Assembly: GCF_014873145.1 (NCBI RefSeq)
Contig: NZ_JADBEK010000001.1
Coordinates: 12,958,001 to 13,022,000 of the forward strand
Length of the DNA stretch: 64,000 nucleotides
Direction: 5' to 3'
Source: Nonomuraea angiospora
Lineage (GTDB): Bacteria > Actinomycetota > Actinomycetes > Streptosporangiales > Streptosporangiaceae
Position numbers and translations under genes: made by a program. The notes beneath the pieces were generated by a model. It was not told where the DNA came from. It was given only the letters and a program-made list of their open reading frames with translations, and made no database searches. This document shows positions 33,668-43,889 of this stretch, piece after piece (within the stretch, counting starts at the first letter, position 1; each line of letters starts with the position of its first letter).

Positions 33668-34167
33668 CGGAGTTCGCGGCCTTCGGGTGATCGGTGCCGC
33701 CCGGTCCCAATTCCGCGGTTGCCGTCCGCCGCCCCGCTGCCTCCGTCCGCCGCCTCTCCGCGTCCGTCCGCCGCCTCGCCGTCTCCGGGCGCCGCGCCAC
33801 CTGCCGGCGGGCCGGGGCGCCGGATCCGGCGGGCTAGGGTGCCGGATCCGATGGGCGAGGCGGTCCGATGGGCGAGGCGGTCCGATCGGCCGAGCCGACG
33901 GCACTCGGCGTCCGGCGGTCCGGCAGCCCGCGCCTCTCAGCCGCCTGCTGGGGCCGCGCCGTCCAGGGCCATCCCGGCTGCTGCGGGCCAGGAGTGCCGG
34001 AGGCGGCGGGCGTCATGACGGCTCGGCCACCGTCCGCACCGGGTGACAGCCCGCGCCCACCCGATCCGGCCTCCGCCCCCTCGGTCCGCCCCCTCGGCCG
34101 CCGTCGACGCGGCGCCTGCGCGGGTGCGAGGCCCCGTGGTCAGGCGGCGCTCGGTGCCCGGTGATCT
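33668..34167. other. Non-coding, low-complexity region
   Basis: No open frame here has convincing codon usage or a family. The left part is built of repeats of GTCCGCCGCC and CTCCGTCCGCC, a 17-base direct repeat follows, and the right end runs into the 39-bp minisatellite. It looks like decayed or replication-slippage-prone spacer rather than a gene. Confidence 0.5.
33850..33883. repeat. 17-bp perfect tandem duplication
   Basis: GATGGGCGAGGCGGTCC occurs twice in direct succession (33850-33866 and 33867-33883) in the non-coding spacer. Confidence 0.7.
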
Positions 34168-34323
34168 GGGAGGGCCGATCAGGAGATGGCGGGCGTCCGA
34201 TGGTTCGGGAGGGTCGATCAGGAGATGGCGGGCGTCCGATGGTTCGGGAGGGTCGATCAGGTGGTGGCCGGCGTCCGGTGGTCCGGGAGGGCCGGTTCGG
34301 TGGTGGCCGGCGTTCCGCGGTTC
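34168..34323. repeat. 39-bp minisatellite, four units, spanning the 3' end of the MFS gene
   Basis: Four consecutive 39-base units begin at 34168, 34207, 34246 and 34285, each opening GGGAGGG, with a partial fifth at 34324. Units 1 and 2 differ by one base; units 3 and 4 have drifted. Being 13 codons long, the repeat preserves frame. The transporter stop codon (minus strand) lies at 34257-34259 in unit 3; the same TCA is kept in units 1 and 2 but lost in unit 4, so unit 4 is translated. Confidence 0.85.
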
Positions 34324-35456
34324 GGGAGGGCCGAGCCGGCCAGCAGGACGGCGAGTCCGGCCAGGGTGATCCCGGCGCCGACCCAGAGAGGTGAGACGAA
34401 CCCGAACCCGGCCCCCAGGGCCAGCCCGCTCAGCCAGGCGCCCAGCGCGTTGCCGACGTTGAAGGCCGCGATGTTGGCGCCGGAGGCCATCGTGGGCGCG
34501 TCCTGGGCGTACCGCATGATCCGCAGCTGCAGCCCGGGCGCGGTGGCCAGGCCGACCGCGCCCATCAGCAGCAGCGAGACGACCGTCATGACCTGGCTCT
34601 GCGCGGTCAGCGCGAACACCGCGAGCACCGCGGTGAGCAGCGCCAGGATCGCGGCCAGCGACGTGTTCAGCGCCCGGTCGGCGAGCTTGCCGCCGACGAA
34701 GTTCCCCGCGAACGTGCCGGTCCCGAACAGCACCAGCAGCCAGGGCACCGTGGCGGCGGCGAAGCCGCTGACCTCGGTGAGCGTGAAGGCGATGTAGGTG
34801 AACGCGCCGAACATGCCGCCGAAGGCGAGCACGGTGACCGCGGTGGAGACCCAGACCTGCGGCCGGCGGAACGCGGCCAGCTCGCCGCGCAGGCTCGTCC
34901 TGGCGGGCGCCGGCGTCGGCGGGACCAGCAGCCGGATCCCGGCCAGCGCGACCAGGCCGATGACCGTGATCGCCCAGAACGTCGAGCGCCAGCCGAGCTG
35001 CTGGCCGAGCAGCGTGCCCAGCGGCACCCCGAGCACGTTGGCCGCGGTCAGCCCGGCGAACATCAGCGCGATGGCGCCGGCCCGCCGGTTCGGCGCGACC
35101 ATGTCGGCGGCGACCACCGATCCGACGCCGAAGAACGCGCCGTGGCACAGCGCCGCGACGACCCGGCCCGCCATCAGCACCGGGTAGACCGGTGCGATCG
35201 CGGAGATCAGGTTGCCCGCGGCGAACAGCACCATCAGCGCCAGCAGCACCTTCTTGCGGTCGAACCGGGCGATGGCCGCGGTGAGTCCGATGGCGCCGAC
35301 GGCCACGCTCAGCGCGTAACCAGAGACCAGATATCCGGCGACCGGCTCGCTGACGCCGAAGTCCGCCGCGACCTCCGGCAGCAGACCGATGATCCCGAAC
35401 TCGGTGAGCCCGATGCCGAAGCCCCCGAGTGCCAGGGCGAGAAGCCCGACAGGCAT
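34257..35456 (-). CDS. DHA1-type MFS transporter (sugar/drug efflux)
   Basis: This 399-aa, 12-helix transporter is of the AraJ/sugar-efflux type of the DHA1 family: the N-terminal GGFGIGLTEFGIIGLLPEV is diagnostic, and motif A lies between helices 2 and 3 (ARFDRKKVL). ATG 35456 follows GGAGGG seven bases upstream, so an in-frame extension to 35504 is rejected. The last ~25 residues come from a 39-bp minisatellite and repeat the pattern ALPxxxTPATT twice, giving an unusual Pro/Thr-rich cytoplasmic tail. It is downstream of the maltodextrin importer genes on the same strand but separated by a hairpin. Substrate is unknown. Confidence 0.85.
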   Translation of the reverse strand: MPVGLLALALGGFGIGLTEFGIIGLLPEVAADFGVSEPVAGYLVSGYALSVAVGAIGLTAAIARFDRKKVLLALMVLFAAGNLISAIAPVYPVLMAGRVVAALCHGAFFGVGSVVAADMVAPNRRAGAIALMFAGLTAANVLGVPLGTLLGQQLGWRSTFWAITVIGLVALAGIRLLVPPTPAPARTSLRGELAAFRRPQVWVSTAVTVLAFGGMFGAFTYIAFTLTEVSGFAAATVPWLLVLFGTGTFAGNFVGGKLADRALNTSLAAILALLTAVLAVFALTAQSQVMTVVSLLLMGAVGLATAPGLQLRIMRYAQDAPTMASGANIAAFNVGNALGAWLSGLALGAGFGFVSPLWVGAGITLAGLAVLLAGSALPNRGTPATTEPALPDHRTPATT

Positions 35457-35532
35457 GACAAAACCCTCCATTGCAGTGCGTCCGCGTTTATGCGGCGTCT
35501 GCAATTATTGCCAGCGCTGCCTGACCGTCACC

Positions 35533-35550
35533 AGTGGCCGGTGAGCCACT
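35533..35550. terminator. Weak hairpin after the MalG-like gene
   Basis: AGTGGC pairs with GCCACT around a 6-base loop, about 20 bases beyond the permease stop. A run of A on the plus strand (T on the transcript) precedes it. It could end the importer transcript. Confidence 0.35.
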
Positions 35551-35571
35551 ATCCGAAAAAATCCGGCCATC

Positions 35572-36477
35572 TCAGGACTTCGTCGCGCCGGCCGTGAGGC
35601 CGGTGACGAGGTGGCGCTGGACGAGGAGGAAGACGGCGCCCGCCGGGATGGCGATGAGCACGGCCGAGGCGGTCATCAGCCCCCAGTCGGACCAGTGCTG
35701 GCCGACGAACTGCTGCAGCCCGACCCCCAGGGTGCGCTTGTCCTCCTGGGACATGAACACGGTGGCGTAGCCGACCTCGCCCCAGGCGGTCATGAAGCAG
35801 TAGAACGCGGTCACCGCGATCCCCGGCCGCGCCAGCGGCAGCGCCACCCGCCAGAACGTGCCGAACGGGGTCAGCCCGTCCACCATCGCGGCCTGGTCGA
35901 TCTCCACCGGCACGGTGTCGAAGTAGCTCTTCATCATCCAGGCGCAGAACGGCACGGAGATCGTCATGTACGCGATCACCAGCCCGGGGATCTGGTTGAG
36001 CAGCCCCAGTCCGGCCATCAGGTTGTAGAGCGGCACGATGAGGATGGCGACCGGGAACATCTGGGTGATCAGCAGCAGCCACATCACGGAGCGGTGCCCG
36101 GGGAAGCGGAAGCGGCTGACGGCGTACCCGGTGGTCGCGGCCAGGAACACCCCGCCCAGCATGGTCAGACCGGCGGCGAGCACGCTGTTGAGCAGCCACC
36201 GCGGGAACTCGGTCGCGCTCAGCACACGGACGTAGTTGTCGAGCGAGGAGTGGTCGAAGAGCCGCAGCTCCGCCGACAGCCAGCTGTCGCGCGGCTTGAG
36301 CGAGGTCAGCACCAGCCAAACGACCGGGAACAGCGAGACGGCCACGGCGAGCAGCAGGCCCGCGTGCAGGCCGATCGAGGCCAGCGGGCCTCGCTCGCCG
36401 CGCCCCCGCCCCTGCCCCCGCCCCTGCCCGCGCTCGCGCCCCCGCCCTGGCCCGTGCGTGCGCGTCGTCGTGCTCAC
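35572..36477 (-). CDS. ABC sugar importer permease (MalG-like)
   Basis: This ~301-aa permease of six helices belongs to the carbohydrate-uptake (CUT1) inner-membrane family. The cytoplasmic EAA loop, which docks the ATPase, reads EIDQAAMVDGLTPFGTFWRVALP. The N-terminal 30 residues are an odd Arg/Gly-rich stretch (RGRERGQGRGQGRGRGERG) coded by a CGCCCCTGCCCC-type repeat and are probably disordered. The start overlaps the MalF-like stop by four bases (ATGA). With the adjacent MalF-like permease and binding protein it forms the transport channel. No ATPase gene is nearby, so a shared MsiK-type ATPase encoded elsewhere is expected. Confidence 0.88.
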   Translation of the reverse strand: MSTTTRTHGPGRGRERGQGRGQGRGRGERGPLASIGLHAGLLLAVAVSLFPVVWLVLTSLKPRDSWLSAELRLFDHSSLDNYVRVLSATEFPRWLLNSVLAAGLTMLGGVFLAATTGYAVSRFRFPGHRSVMWLLLITQMFPVAILIVPLYNLMAGLGLLNQIPGLVIAYMTISVPFCAWMMKSYFDTVPVEIDQAAMVDGLTPFGTFWRVALPLARPGIAVTAFYCFMTAWGEVGYATVFMSQEDKRTLGVGLQQFVGQHWSDWGLMTASAVLIAIPAGAVFLLVQRHLVTGLTAGATKS

Positions 36478-37460
36478 CAGGGATCTCCTTGACTACGCAA
36501 CGTGCGGCGGTAGCCGATCGCCAGCACCACCAGCATGAGGAGGATGATCACGCCCCAGGCGGCCGAGCCCGCGTAGTTCCGCACGCCGGTGAAGGCCTCG
36601 CGGAAGGCGTAGGTGACCAGGATCTCGGTCTCGCTTCCGGGGCCGCCCCGCGTCACCAGGAAGATGATCGGGAACATGTTGAACGTCCAGATCGTGCCGA
36701 GCAGGATCACCGTGGACGACACCTGGCGCAGCCCCGGGAGGGTGATCGCCCGGAACCGTTGCCACGCGTTCGCCCCGTCCACCTCGGCGGCCTCGTACAG
36801 CTCGGCCGGGATCGACTGCAGGCCGCCGAGCATGGCGACCATCATGAACGGCACCCCGATCCACACGTTCACCGCGATCACCGCGATCTTGGCCGTGGTC
36901 GGGTCGTCCAGCCAGCCCACCGCGGGCAGCCCGGCCGCCTTCAGCAAGCCGTTGATCACGCCGTAGTCGCTGTTGTAGAGGTAGCGCCAGACGAAGGCGG
37001 CCACGAAGGCGGGCACCGCCCAGGGCAGGATCAGCAGCACGCGGTAGACGGAGCGGAAGCGCAGCCGGCGGTTGAGCATCACGGCCAGGCCGAGGCCGAT
37101 GCCGTAGTGCAGGCCCACGCAGACCACCGTCCACACGACGGTCCAGGCGAGCTTGTCCCAGAACAGGCCGGAGGTCAGGATCCGCAGGTAGTTGTCCAGG
37201 CCGACGAACTCGTAGGTGGCCGGGATGACGTTCACGCCGATGGTCCGGCCGATGTTCGCCTCGGTGGCGTCCGTCAGCGACAGGTAGACCCCGCGCGCCA
37301 GCGGCCAGCCGATCAGCACCGCCATCACGACCACCACCGGCGCGATCATCGCCCACGCGTACCAGTGGGCCGACAGCGCGCGCCGTAACCGCCCTGGCCT
37401 GTCGTGACGGCCACGAGCCCCCTCGCCCGCGGCCGCCACGCGTCCGGTCGAGACCGCCAC
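36474..37460 (-). CDS. ABC sugar importer permease (MalF-like)
   Basis: This 328-aa CUT1 permease has about six helices and an EAA loop AAEVDGANAWQRFRAITLPG. The first ~30 residues are a basic cytoplasmic N-terminus (GRVAAAGEGARGRHDRPGRL). The GTG start is three bases after the binding-protein stop, and the end overlaps the MalG-like start by four bases. Thus binding protein, MalF and MalG are one translationally coupled operon. It pairs with the MalG-like permease to import an oligosaccharide, most likely maltodextrin given the divergent debranching enzyme gene. Confidence 0.88.
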   Translation of the reverse strand: MAVSTGRVAAAGEGARGRHDRPGRLRRALSAHWYAWAMIAPVVVVMAVLIGWPLARGVYLSLTDATEANIGRTIGVNVIPATYEFVGLDNYLRILTSGLFWDKLAWTVVWTVVCVGLHYGIGLGLAVMLNRRLRFRSVYRVLLILPWAVPAFVAAFVWRYLYNSDYGVINGLLKAAGLPAVGWLDDPTTAKIAVIAVNVWIGVPFMMVAMLGGLQSIPAELYEAAEVDGANAWQRFRAITLPGLRQVSSTVILLGTIWTFNMFPIIFLVTRGGPGSETEILVTYAFREAFTGVRNYAGSAAWGVIILLMLVVLAIGYRRTLRSQGDPW

Positions 37461-37463
37461 CGG

Positions 37464-38747
37464 TCAGCCCCAGTCCTTCATGATCCCGCGGTACTGCTCG
37501 TCGACCTTCTTGAGCACGTCGGCGGGCGCGGACTTGCCGCCGACGAGCGCCTGGTAGCCCTCCAGCAGCGGCTGGAACAGCTGCCCGCCCTCCGGGATCC
37601 AGGGCCGCGGCACGGCGGTGTCCATGATCGGCTTGAAGACCACGACGTCGGAGTTGCCCTGCACGTCGGGATCGGCATAGGCGGAGGTACGGGTCGGCAG
37701 CAGGCTGATCTCCTTGGCGATCTTCGCCTGGGCCTCCGCCGTGGTCATGAAGCGGACGAACTCGTAGGCGGCCGGGATGTTCTTCGAGCCCGCGTAGATC
37801 GCCAGGTTCCACCCGCCCGTCGGGGCCCCGGCCTTGACCGAGCCGGCCGGGACCGGCGCGATGCCCAGGTTCTTCCGGTCCTTGAACTCCTTGCCCTGGT
37901 AGATCTCCGACAACGACCACGGCCCGTTGTAGATCATCGCCGCCTTGCCCTCCTTGAGGGCGGTCATCGCGTTGGCGTAGCTCTCCGTCGTGGCGGGCTT
38001 GGGTGCGGCGCCCGAGCTGATCAGGTCGGCCACGGTCTGGATGGCCCGCACGTTCGCCGGCGAGTTCACCACGATCTTCTTGTTGGCCACGTCGAGGAGG
38101 TCGCCGCCCTCGCCGTAGATGAACGGCAGCAGGAAGTAGGAGTCGACGTTGAGCGCCAGCCCCTCGGCGCCGGTCTTGGCCTGGACGTCGAGCGCGGTCT
38201 GCTTCAGCTCGGCGATCGTCTTCGGCGCCGCCTCGTGCCCCGCCTGCTTCAGCAGCCGCTTGTTGTAGAGCAGGGCGAGGGTGTCGGTGACCTGCGGCAC
38301 GGCGTACGTCTTGCCGTTGTACTTGGTGCTGCTCAGCGGCCCCGGCAGGAAGCCGGCCTCGTCGTCCACCGCCCGCGTGCCGTCCAGCGGCTGCAGGTAG
38401 CCCAGCGACGCGAACTGCGAGGTCCAGGCCACCTCCGAGCGGATCACGTCCGGCGCGCCCGCCCCCGCCTGCGCGGCGGTCTGGAACTGCCCCTGCGCCT
38501 GGTCGGAGGGCACATTCACGTACTTGACCTTGACCTGGGGATATTTCGCCTCGAACGCCTTGATCAACGCCTGGAACGTCGGCCCCTCGCTGTCCGGCCG
38601 CGTCGTGTCCCACCACGTGATCTCGCCGCTGACCTTCGACGGATCGGAGACGGTCGTGGCCGGGGGTGCCGTAGTCCCGCCGCCGCAGGCGGAGACCGCC
38701 AGGGCGAGTGCCGCAACGACCGCTGCGGCGGGTAAGAGTCGTCGCAT
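37464..38747 (-). CDS. Extracellular sugar-binding lipoprotein (maltodextrin type)
   Basis: A lipoprotein signal peptide ends at SACGGG, tethering this 427-aa protein to the outer face of the membrane. The body has the family 1 solute-binding fold: EITWWDTTRPDSEGPTFQAL, FEAKYPQVKVKYVNV, and a lobe-2 stretch with GPWSLSEIYQG. These aromatic-rich segments are typical of malto-oligosaccharide binding proteins. The ATG start follows GAGGAGAAGG. It leads an operon with the two permeases and is divergent from the pullulanase-type gene. TTGCAA elements in the intergenic region may be sites for a LacI-type MalR encoded elsewhere. Confidence 0.9.
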   Translation of the reverse strand: MRRLLPAAAVVAALALAVSACGGGTTAPPATTVSDPSKVSGEITWWDTTRPDSEGPTFQALIKAFEAKYPQVKVKYVNVPSDQAQGQFQTAAQAGAGAPDVIRSEVAWTSQFASLGYLQPLDGTRAVDDEAGFLPGPLSSTKYNGKTYAVPQVTDTLALLYNKRLLKQAGHEAAPKTIAELKQTALDVQAKTGAEGLALNVDSYFLLPFIYGEGGDLLDVANKKIVVNSPANVRAIQTVADLISSGAAPKPATTESYANAMTALKEGKAAMIYNGPWSLSEIYQGKEFKDRKNLGIAPVPAGSVKAGAPTGGWNLAIYAGSKNIPAAYEFVRFMTTAEAQAKIAKEISLLPTRTSAYADPDVQGNSDVVVFKPIMDTAVPRPWIPEGGQLFQPLLEGYQALVGGKSAPADVLKKVDEQYRGIMKDWG

Positions 38748-39009
38748 GTCCTTCTCCTCATCTTCCGGAGGGGGAACACGCCGGACGTTACGCCGAGGTG
38801 ACGCTCCTTGAAAGATGGGTACGTAAGGTTTTGCAAGTTGTTACCTTGATCCACGGATCCGGCGGATCGGCCGCCGCACCGCGGGTTCCCCGACGTTTTC
38901 GCAGGTGATCTCCTATGGTGGAGCCCTGCCGGCCGCGCGCCCGCCGGCCCTCCGGTCGGGGAGCGGTCCCAGCGGTTTCAGAAATTTCCAGAAAGGGTTG
39001 CAAAGCGTC
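38748..39009. promoter_or_regulatory. Divergent control region of the maltodextrin genes
   Basis: TTGCAA occurs at 38831-38836 (in TTTTGCAAGTTG) and again at 38998-39003 (in GGGTTGCAAAGC). TTGCA-centred sites are recognised by MalR-type LacI repressors in actinomycetes. A TTTCAGAAATTTCCAGAAA stretch (about 38976-38994) is a second low-GC element near the pullulanase start. The region presumably drives both directions. Confidence 0.4.
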
Positions 39010-41523
<2,514 letters not shown>

Positions 41524-41640
41524 AGGTGGGACGGCTTGGGTAGGGGGAACATTCAGGACGAAGAACGTACATCACTGGCGTTGGCGATCGCGACAGCGCA
41601 AACTGGATGGACGGCGATCGCGTGGAGCAGTGGAGCACCC

Positions 41641-42297
41641 GTGGACAATCACCTTGATCACATGCCGGTCCTGTCCCGCGGCAGACATCGCAATCCGAAA
41701 CGCGGTGCCTGTTTCATGGAACTGGCCTCCTACCTGGCCGGAGAGCGGTGGAGCGACCACCCGGCCTGCACCCACCCGTTGCTGGCCGCACTCGCCCGCC
41801 TGGTCAACGACAACACCAGCGACGAAAGCCGCGCCCAGCTCGTCCACCTCGTCCCGACCATCATCGGCCTGACCAGCGACGACCTGAGGGTGGACGCCCG
41901 CATCGCGCTGCGCTGCGCCACGACGGCCCTGCCGGTGGCGGCGGCCGAGCGCCAGCTCGCGCTGGCGGTGTCGGTGCTCGCGGCCGAGGAGATGATCGCC
42001 AGGCTCGAAGGGGCCCCGCCGGGGCAGCTCGGCGAGCGCAGCCGCCGGGCGATGGAGGAGGTGCCGCACGCGGCCGAGCAGGCCCGGCGCTTCAGCCGCG
42101 CGGCCCGGATCACGGAGAAGGGCTTCCGCCGGTACGCGGCGCCGAACGCGGTGCAGCTCTCGGTGGTGGGCATCGTCCAGGCCTGCATCCCGGACCCGGA
42201 CACGCTGCTGCGCCGCCTGCTGGAAGAGGCCATCGACGACTGCGTCAGCCTCATCCGCGCCCCGGAGCGCACCGCTCCGGCCCCAGCTCACGCCTGA
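41641..42297 (+). CDS. Conserved-looking helical protein, unknown
   Basis: GTG 41641 has GGAG six bases before it, giving about 218 aa; an in-frame extension to 41536 is possible but unsupported. The protein is mainly helical and soluble. The N-terminal part has RGACFMELASYLAGERWSDH, then PACTHPLLAALARLVND, suggesting a compact domain of a type frequent in actinomycetes. The C-terminal part includes ITEKGFRRYAAPNAVQLSVV. There is no recognisable catalytic motif. It stands alone and is followed by a strong terminator hairpin. Confidence 0.6.
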   Translation: MDNHLDHMPVLSRGRHRNPKRGACFMELASYLAGERWSDHPACTHPLLAALARLVNDNTSDESRAQLVHLVPTIIGLTSDDLRVDARIALRCATTALPVAAAERQLALAVSVLAAEEMIARLEGAPPGQLGERSRRAMEEVPHAAEQARRFSRAARITEKGFRRYAAPNAVQLSVVGIVQACIPDPDTLLRRLLEEAIDDCVSLIRAPERTAPAPAHA

Positions 42298-42302
42298 CCG
42301 GT

Positions 42303-42338
42303 TCACGACGGCGCCCGGCACCCGGGCGCCGCCCGTGA
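42303..42338. terminator. GC-rich hairpin terminator
   Basis: A 9-bp stem GGCGCCCGG/CCGGGCGCC closes a CAC loop, and flanking TCACG pairs with CGTGA. It begins five bases after the preceding stop codon and likely terminates that gene. Confidence 0.65.
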
Positions 42339-42436
42339 GGGGGCTTCTTCGCAGGTCAGGGAAGCCTCTCCTTCGTTGCGGATCTTGATGATCTATGCCT
42401 ACATTTCCAATGAAATATGGGAATGGAGGCACTTTC

Positions 42437-43159
42437 GTGACTATTGAGCTGACTCAGCCTTATTCGCCGGAGAAGCACCACAGTCACCGTGACGTCACCG
42501 GCGGGTGGTTGCGGCCCGCCGTCTTCGGGGCGATGGACGGGCTGGTGTCCAACCTCGCGTTGATCGCCGGAGTCGTGGGCGCGGCCGGCGCCGGGCGCGG
42601 CGCGGTGGTGGCCGGGGTCGCGGGGCTGATCGCGGGCGCCTGCTCCATGGCGGCCGGCGAGTACACCTCGGTGAAGTCCCAGACCGAGCTGATGCGGGCG
42701 GAGATCGCGGTCGAGCGGCGGGAGCTGGCCCGCAACCCCGAGGGGGAGCAGGCGGAGCTGGCGGCGATGTACCGGGCGAAGGGGCTCGACGAGGACCTCG
42801 CGCGGAAGGTGGCCGAGGGGCTGTCGGCCGATCCCGAGCAGGCCCTGCGGGTCCACGTGCGGGAGGAGCTGGGCGTGGACCCCGACGACCTGCCCTCGCC
42901 GTACGTGGCCGCCGCGTCGTCGTTCTGCGCCTTCGCCGCCGGGGCGCTGGTGCCGCTCGTGCCGTTCCTGTTCGGGGCGTCCGGGCTGGTGGTCGCCATG
43001 ATCGTGAGCGTGCTGGCGCTGTTCGGGTTCGGGGCGGTGGTGGCGCGCATGACCGCGCGGCCGTGGTGGCTGGGCGGGCTGCGCCAGCTCGCGCTGGGCG
43101 CGGGGGCCGCCGCCGTGACGTTCGGGCTCGGGCACCTTCTCGGCGTCACCGTCTCGTGA
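42437..43159 (+). CDS. VIT1/CCC1-family metal transporter
   Basis: The 240-aa protein has the VIT1/CCC1 signature: RPAVFGAMDGLVSNLALIAG in helix 1 and a helix-2 segment with GACSMAAGEYTSVKSQ. A charged cytoplasmic domain (ELMRAEIAVERRELARNPEG) lies between helices 2 and 3, and three more helices follow. Relatives move Fe2+ or Mn2+ out of the cytoplasm in exchange for protons. GTG 42437 follows TGGAGG at seven bases, much better than an upstream ATG at 42395. It is monocistronic. Metal identity is not evident from the sequence. Confidence 0.88.
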   Translation: MTIELTQPYSPEKHHSHRDVTGGWLRPAVFGAMDGLVSNLALIAGVVGAAGAGRGAVVAGVAGLIAGACSMAAGEYTSVKSQTELMRAEIAVERRELARNPEGEQAELAAMYRAKGLDEDLARKVAEGLSADPEQALRVHVREELGVDPDDLPSPYVAAASSFCAFAAGALVPLVPFLFGASGLVVAMIVSVLALFGFGAVVARMTARPWWLGGLRQLALGAGAAAVTFGLGHLLGVTVS

Positions 43160-43200
43160 GGCCACACCCTGGACGTGTGACATTCTCGTGACTGTACGTG

Positions 43201-43836
43201 ATGAACACCCGGGCGGACCATGTCGGCATGGACGGATTCCTCGACGAGACCCGCTCGGGAGTGACCGAGCTGCGCGTCCACGGCGTCTCCGGCACACCCC
43301 CCGAGGGCATGCTGAACCACCCCCACCCCTGGATCGTCGCGGGCGACGGCACCACCGGGTTCTACCGGCGCTGGTGGACCGACGGGCCGCCGGACGGCGA
43401 GCACGCGGACGTGCCGGACTCCCGCCACCGGGAGGCGTACGCGTGGGGCGGCCTCACCTCCGGCGGTAAGACGATCGCCCTGTGGCTGCTCCTGCTGCTC
43501 TTCGCGCTGGCCAACCTGTCCTACTCGCTGCGCCGCCTGTACGCCGCCTTCTTCCCCGCCTACTTCGGCGCCGGCGGGCTGTCGGCCGTACGCGCCGCCG
43601 TCCCCTGGTACAACCTCTACCGGCTGAGCGACCCCATCGGCGGGCCCGTCTTCGGCCGCGTCGACCCCCTGGCCCCCCGATCATTCCCGAACGGCGTGGA
43701 CGTGTTCTGCTGGGACCCGCACCGGCCCGCCCCCGGCGAGCCCCTGCCCGAGGCCCGCTGGCACTCGGACTACTGGCTCGACCCGGAGTACGACGCGGCG
43801 CTGAGCCGATTGATCGTCGTGAAGCCCTTCGCCTGA
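43201..43836 (+). CDS. Apparently internally deleted membrane protein
   Basis: The N-terminal ~90 residues (GVTELRVHGVSGTPPEGMLN, AGDGTTGFYRRWW, YAWGGLTSGG) match, from memory, the start of a large (600-750 aa) actinomycete membrane protein family. The C-terminal part (WYNLYRLSDPIGGPVFGRVD, RWHSDYWLDPEYD) resembles its C-terminus. Here they are joined by only ~55 residues with a single membrane helix, giving 211 aa, so several hundred middle residues seem lost without a frameshift. It may be a reduced paralogue or an in-frame remnant. Start codons GTG 43198, ATG 43201 and ATG 43228 are all possible; none has a good ribosome site. Confidence in coding is moderate, in function low. Confidence 0.5.
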   Translation: MNTRADHVGMDGFLDETRSGVTELRVHGVSGTPPEGMLNHPHPWIVAGDGTTGFYRRWWTDGPPDGEHADVPDSRHREAYAWGGLTSGGKTIALWLLLLLFALANLSYSLRRLYAAFFPAYFGAGGLSAVRAAVPWYNLYRLSDPIGGPVFGRVDPLAPRSFPNGVDVFCWDPHRPAPGEPLPEARWHSDYWLDPEYDAALSRLIVVKPFA

Positions 43837-43889
43837 GCCCCCGGACCGGTAGGGTTTCGGGCGTTTCCAACAAGAGCGGGGGTTGGTCG

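Noticed and set aside
33687..34046. Possible gene in the spacer
   Set aside because: Composition is Arg/Pro-rich and repeat-derived, with no ribosome site or family.
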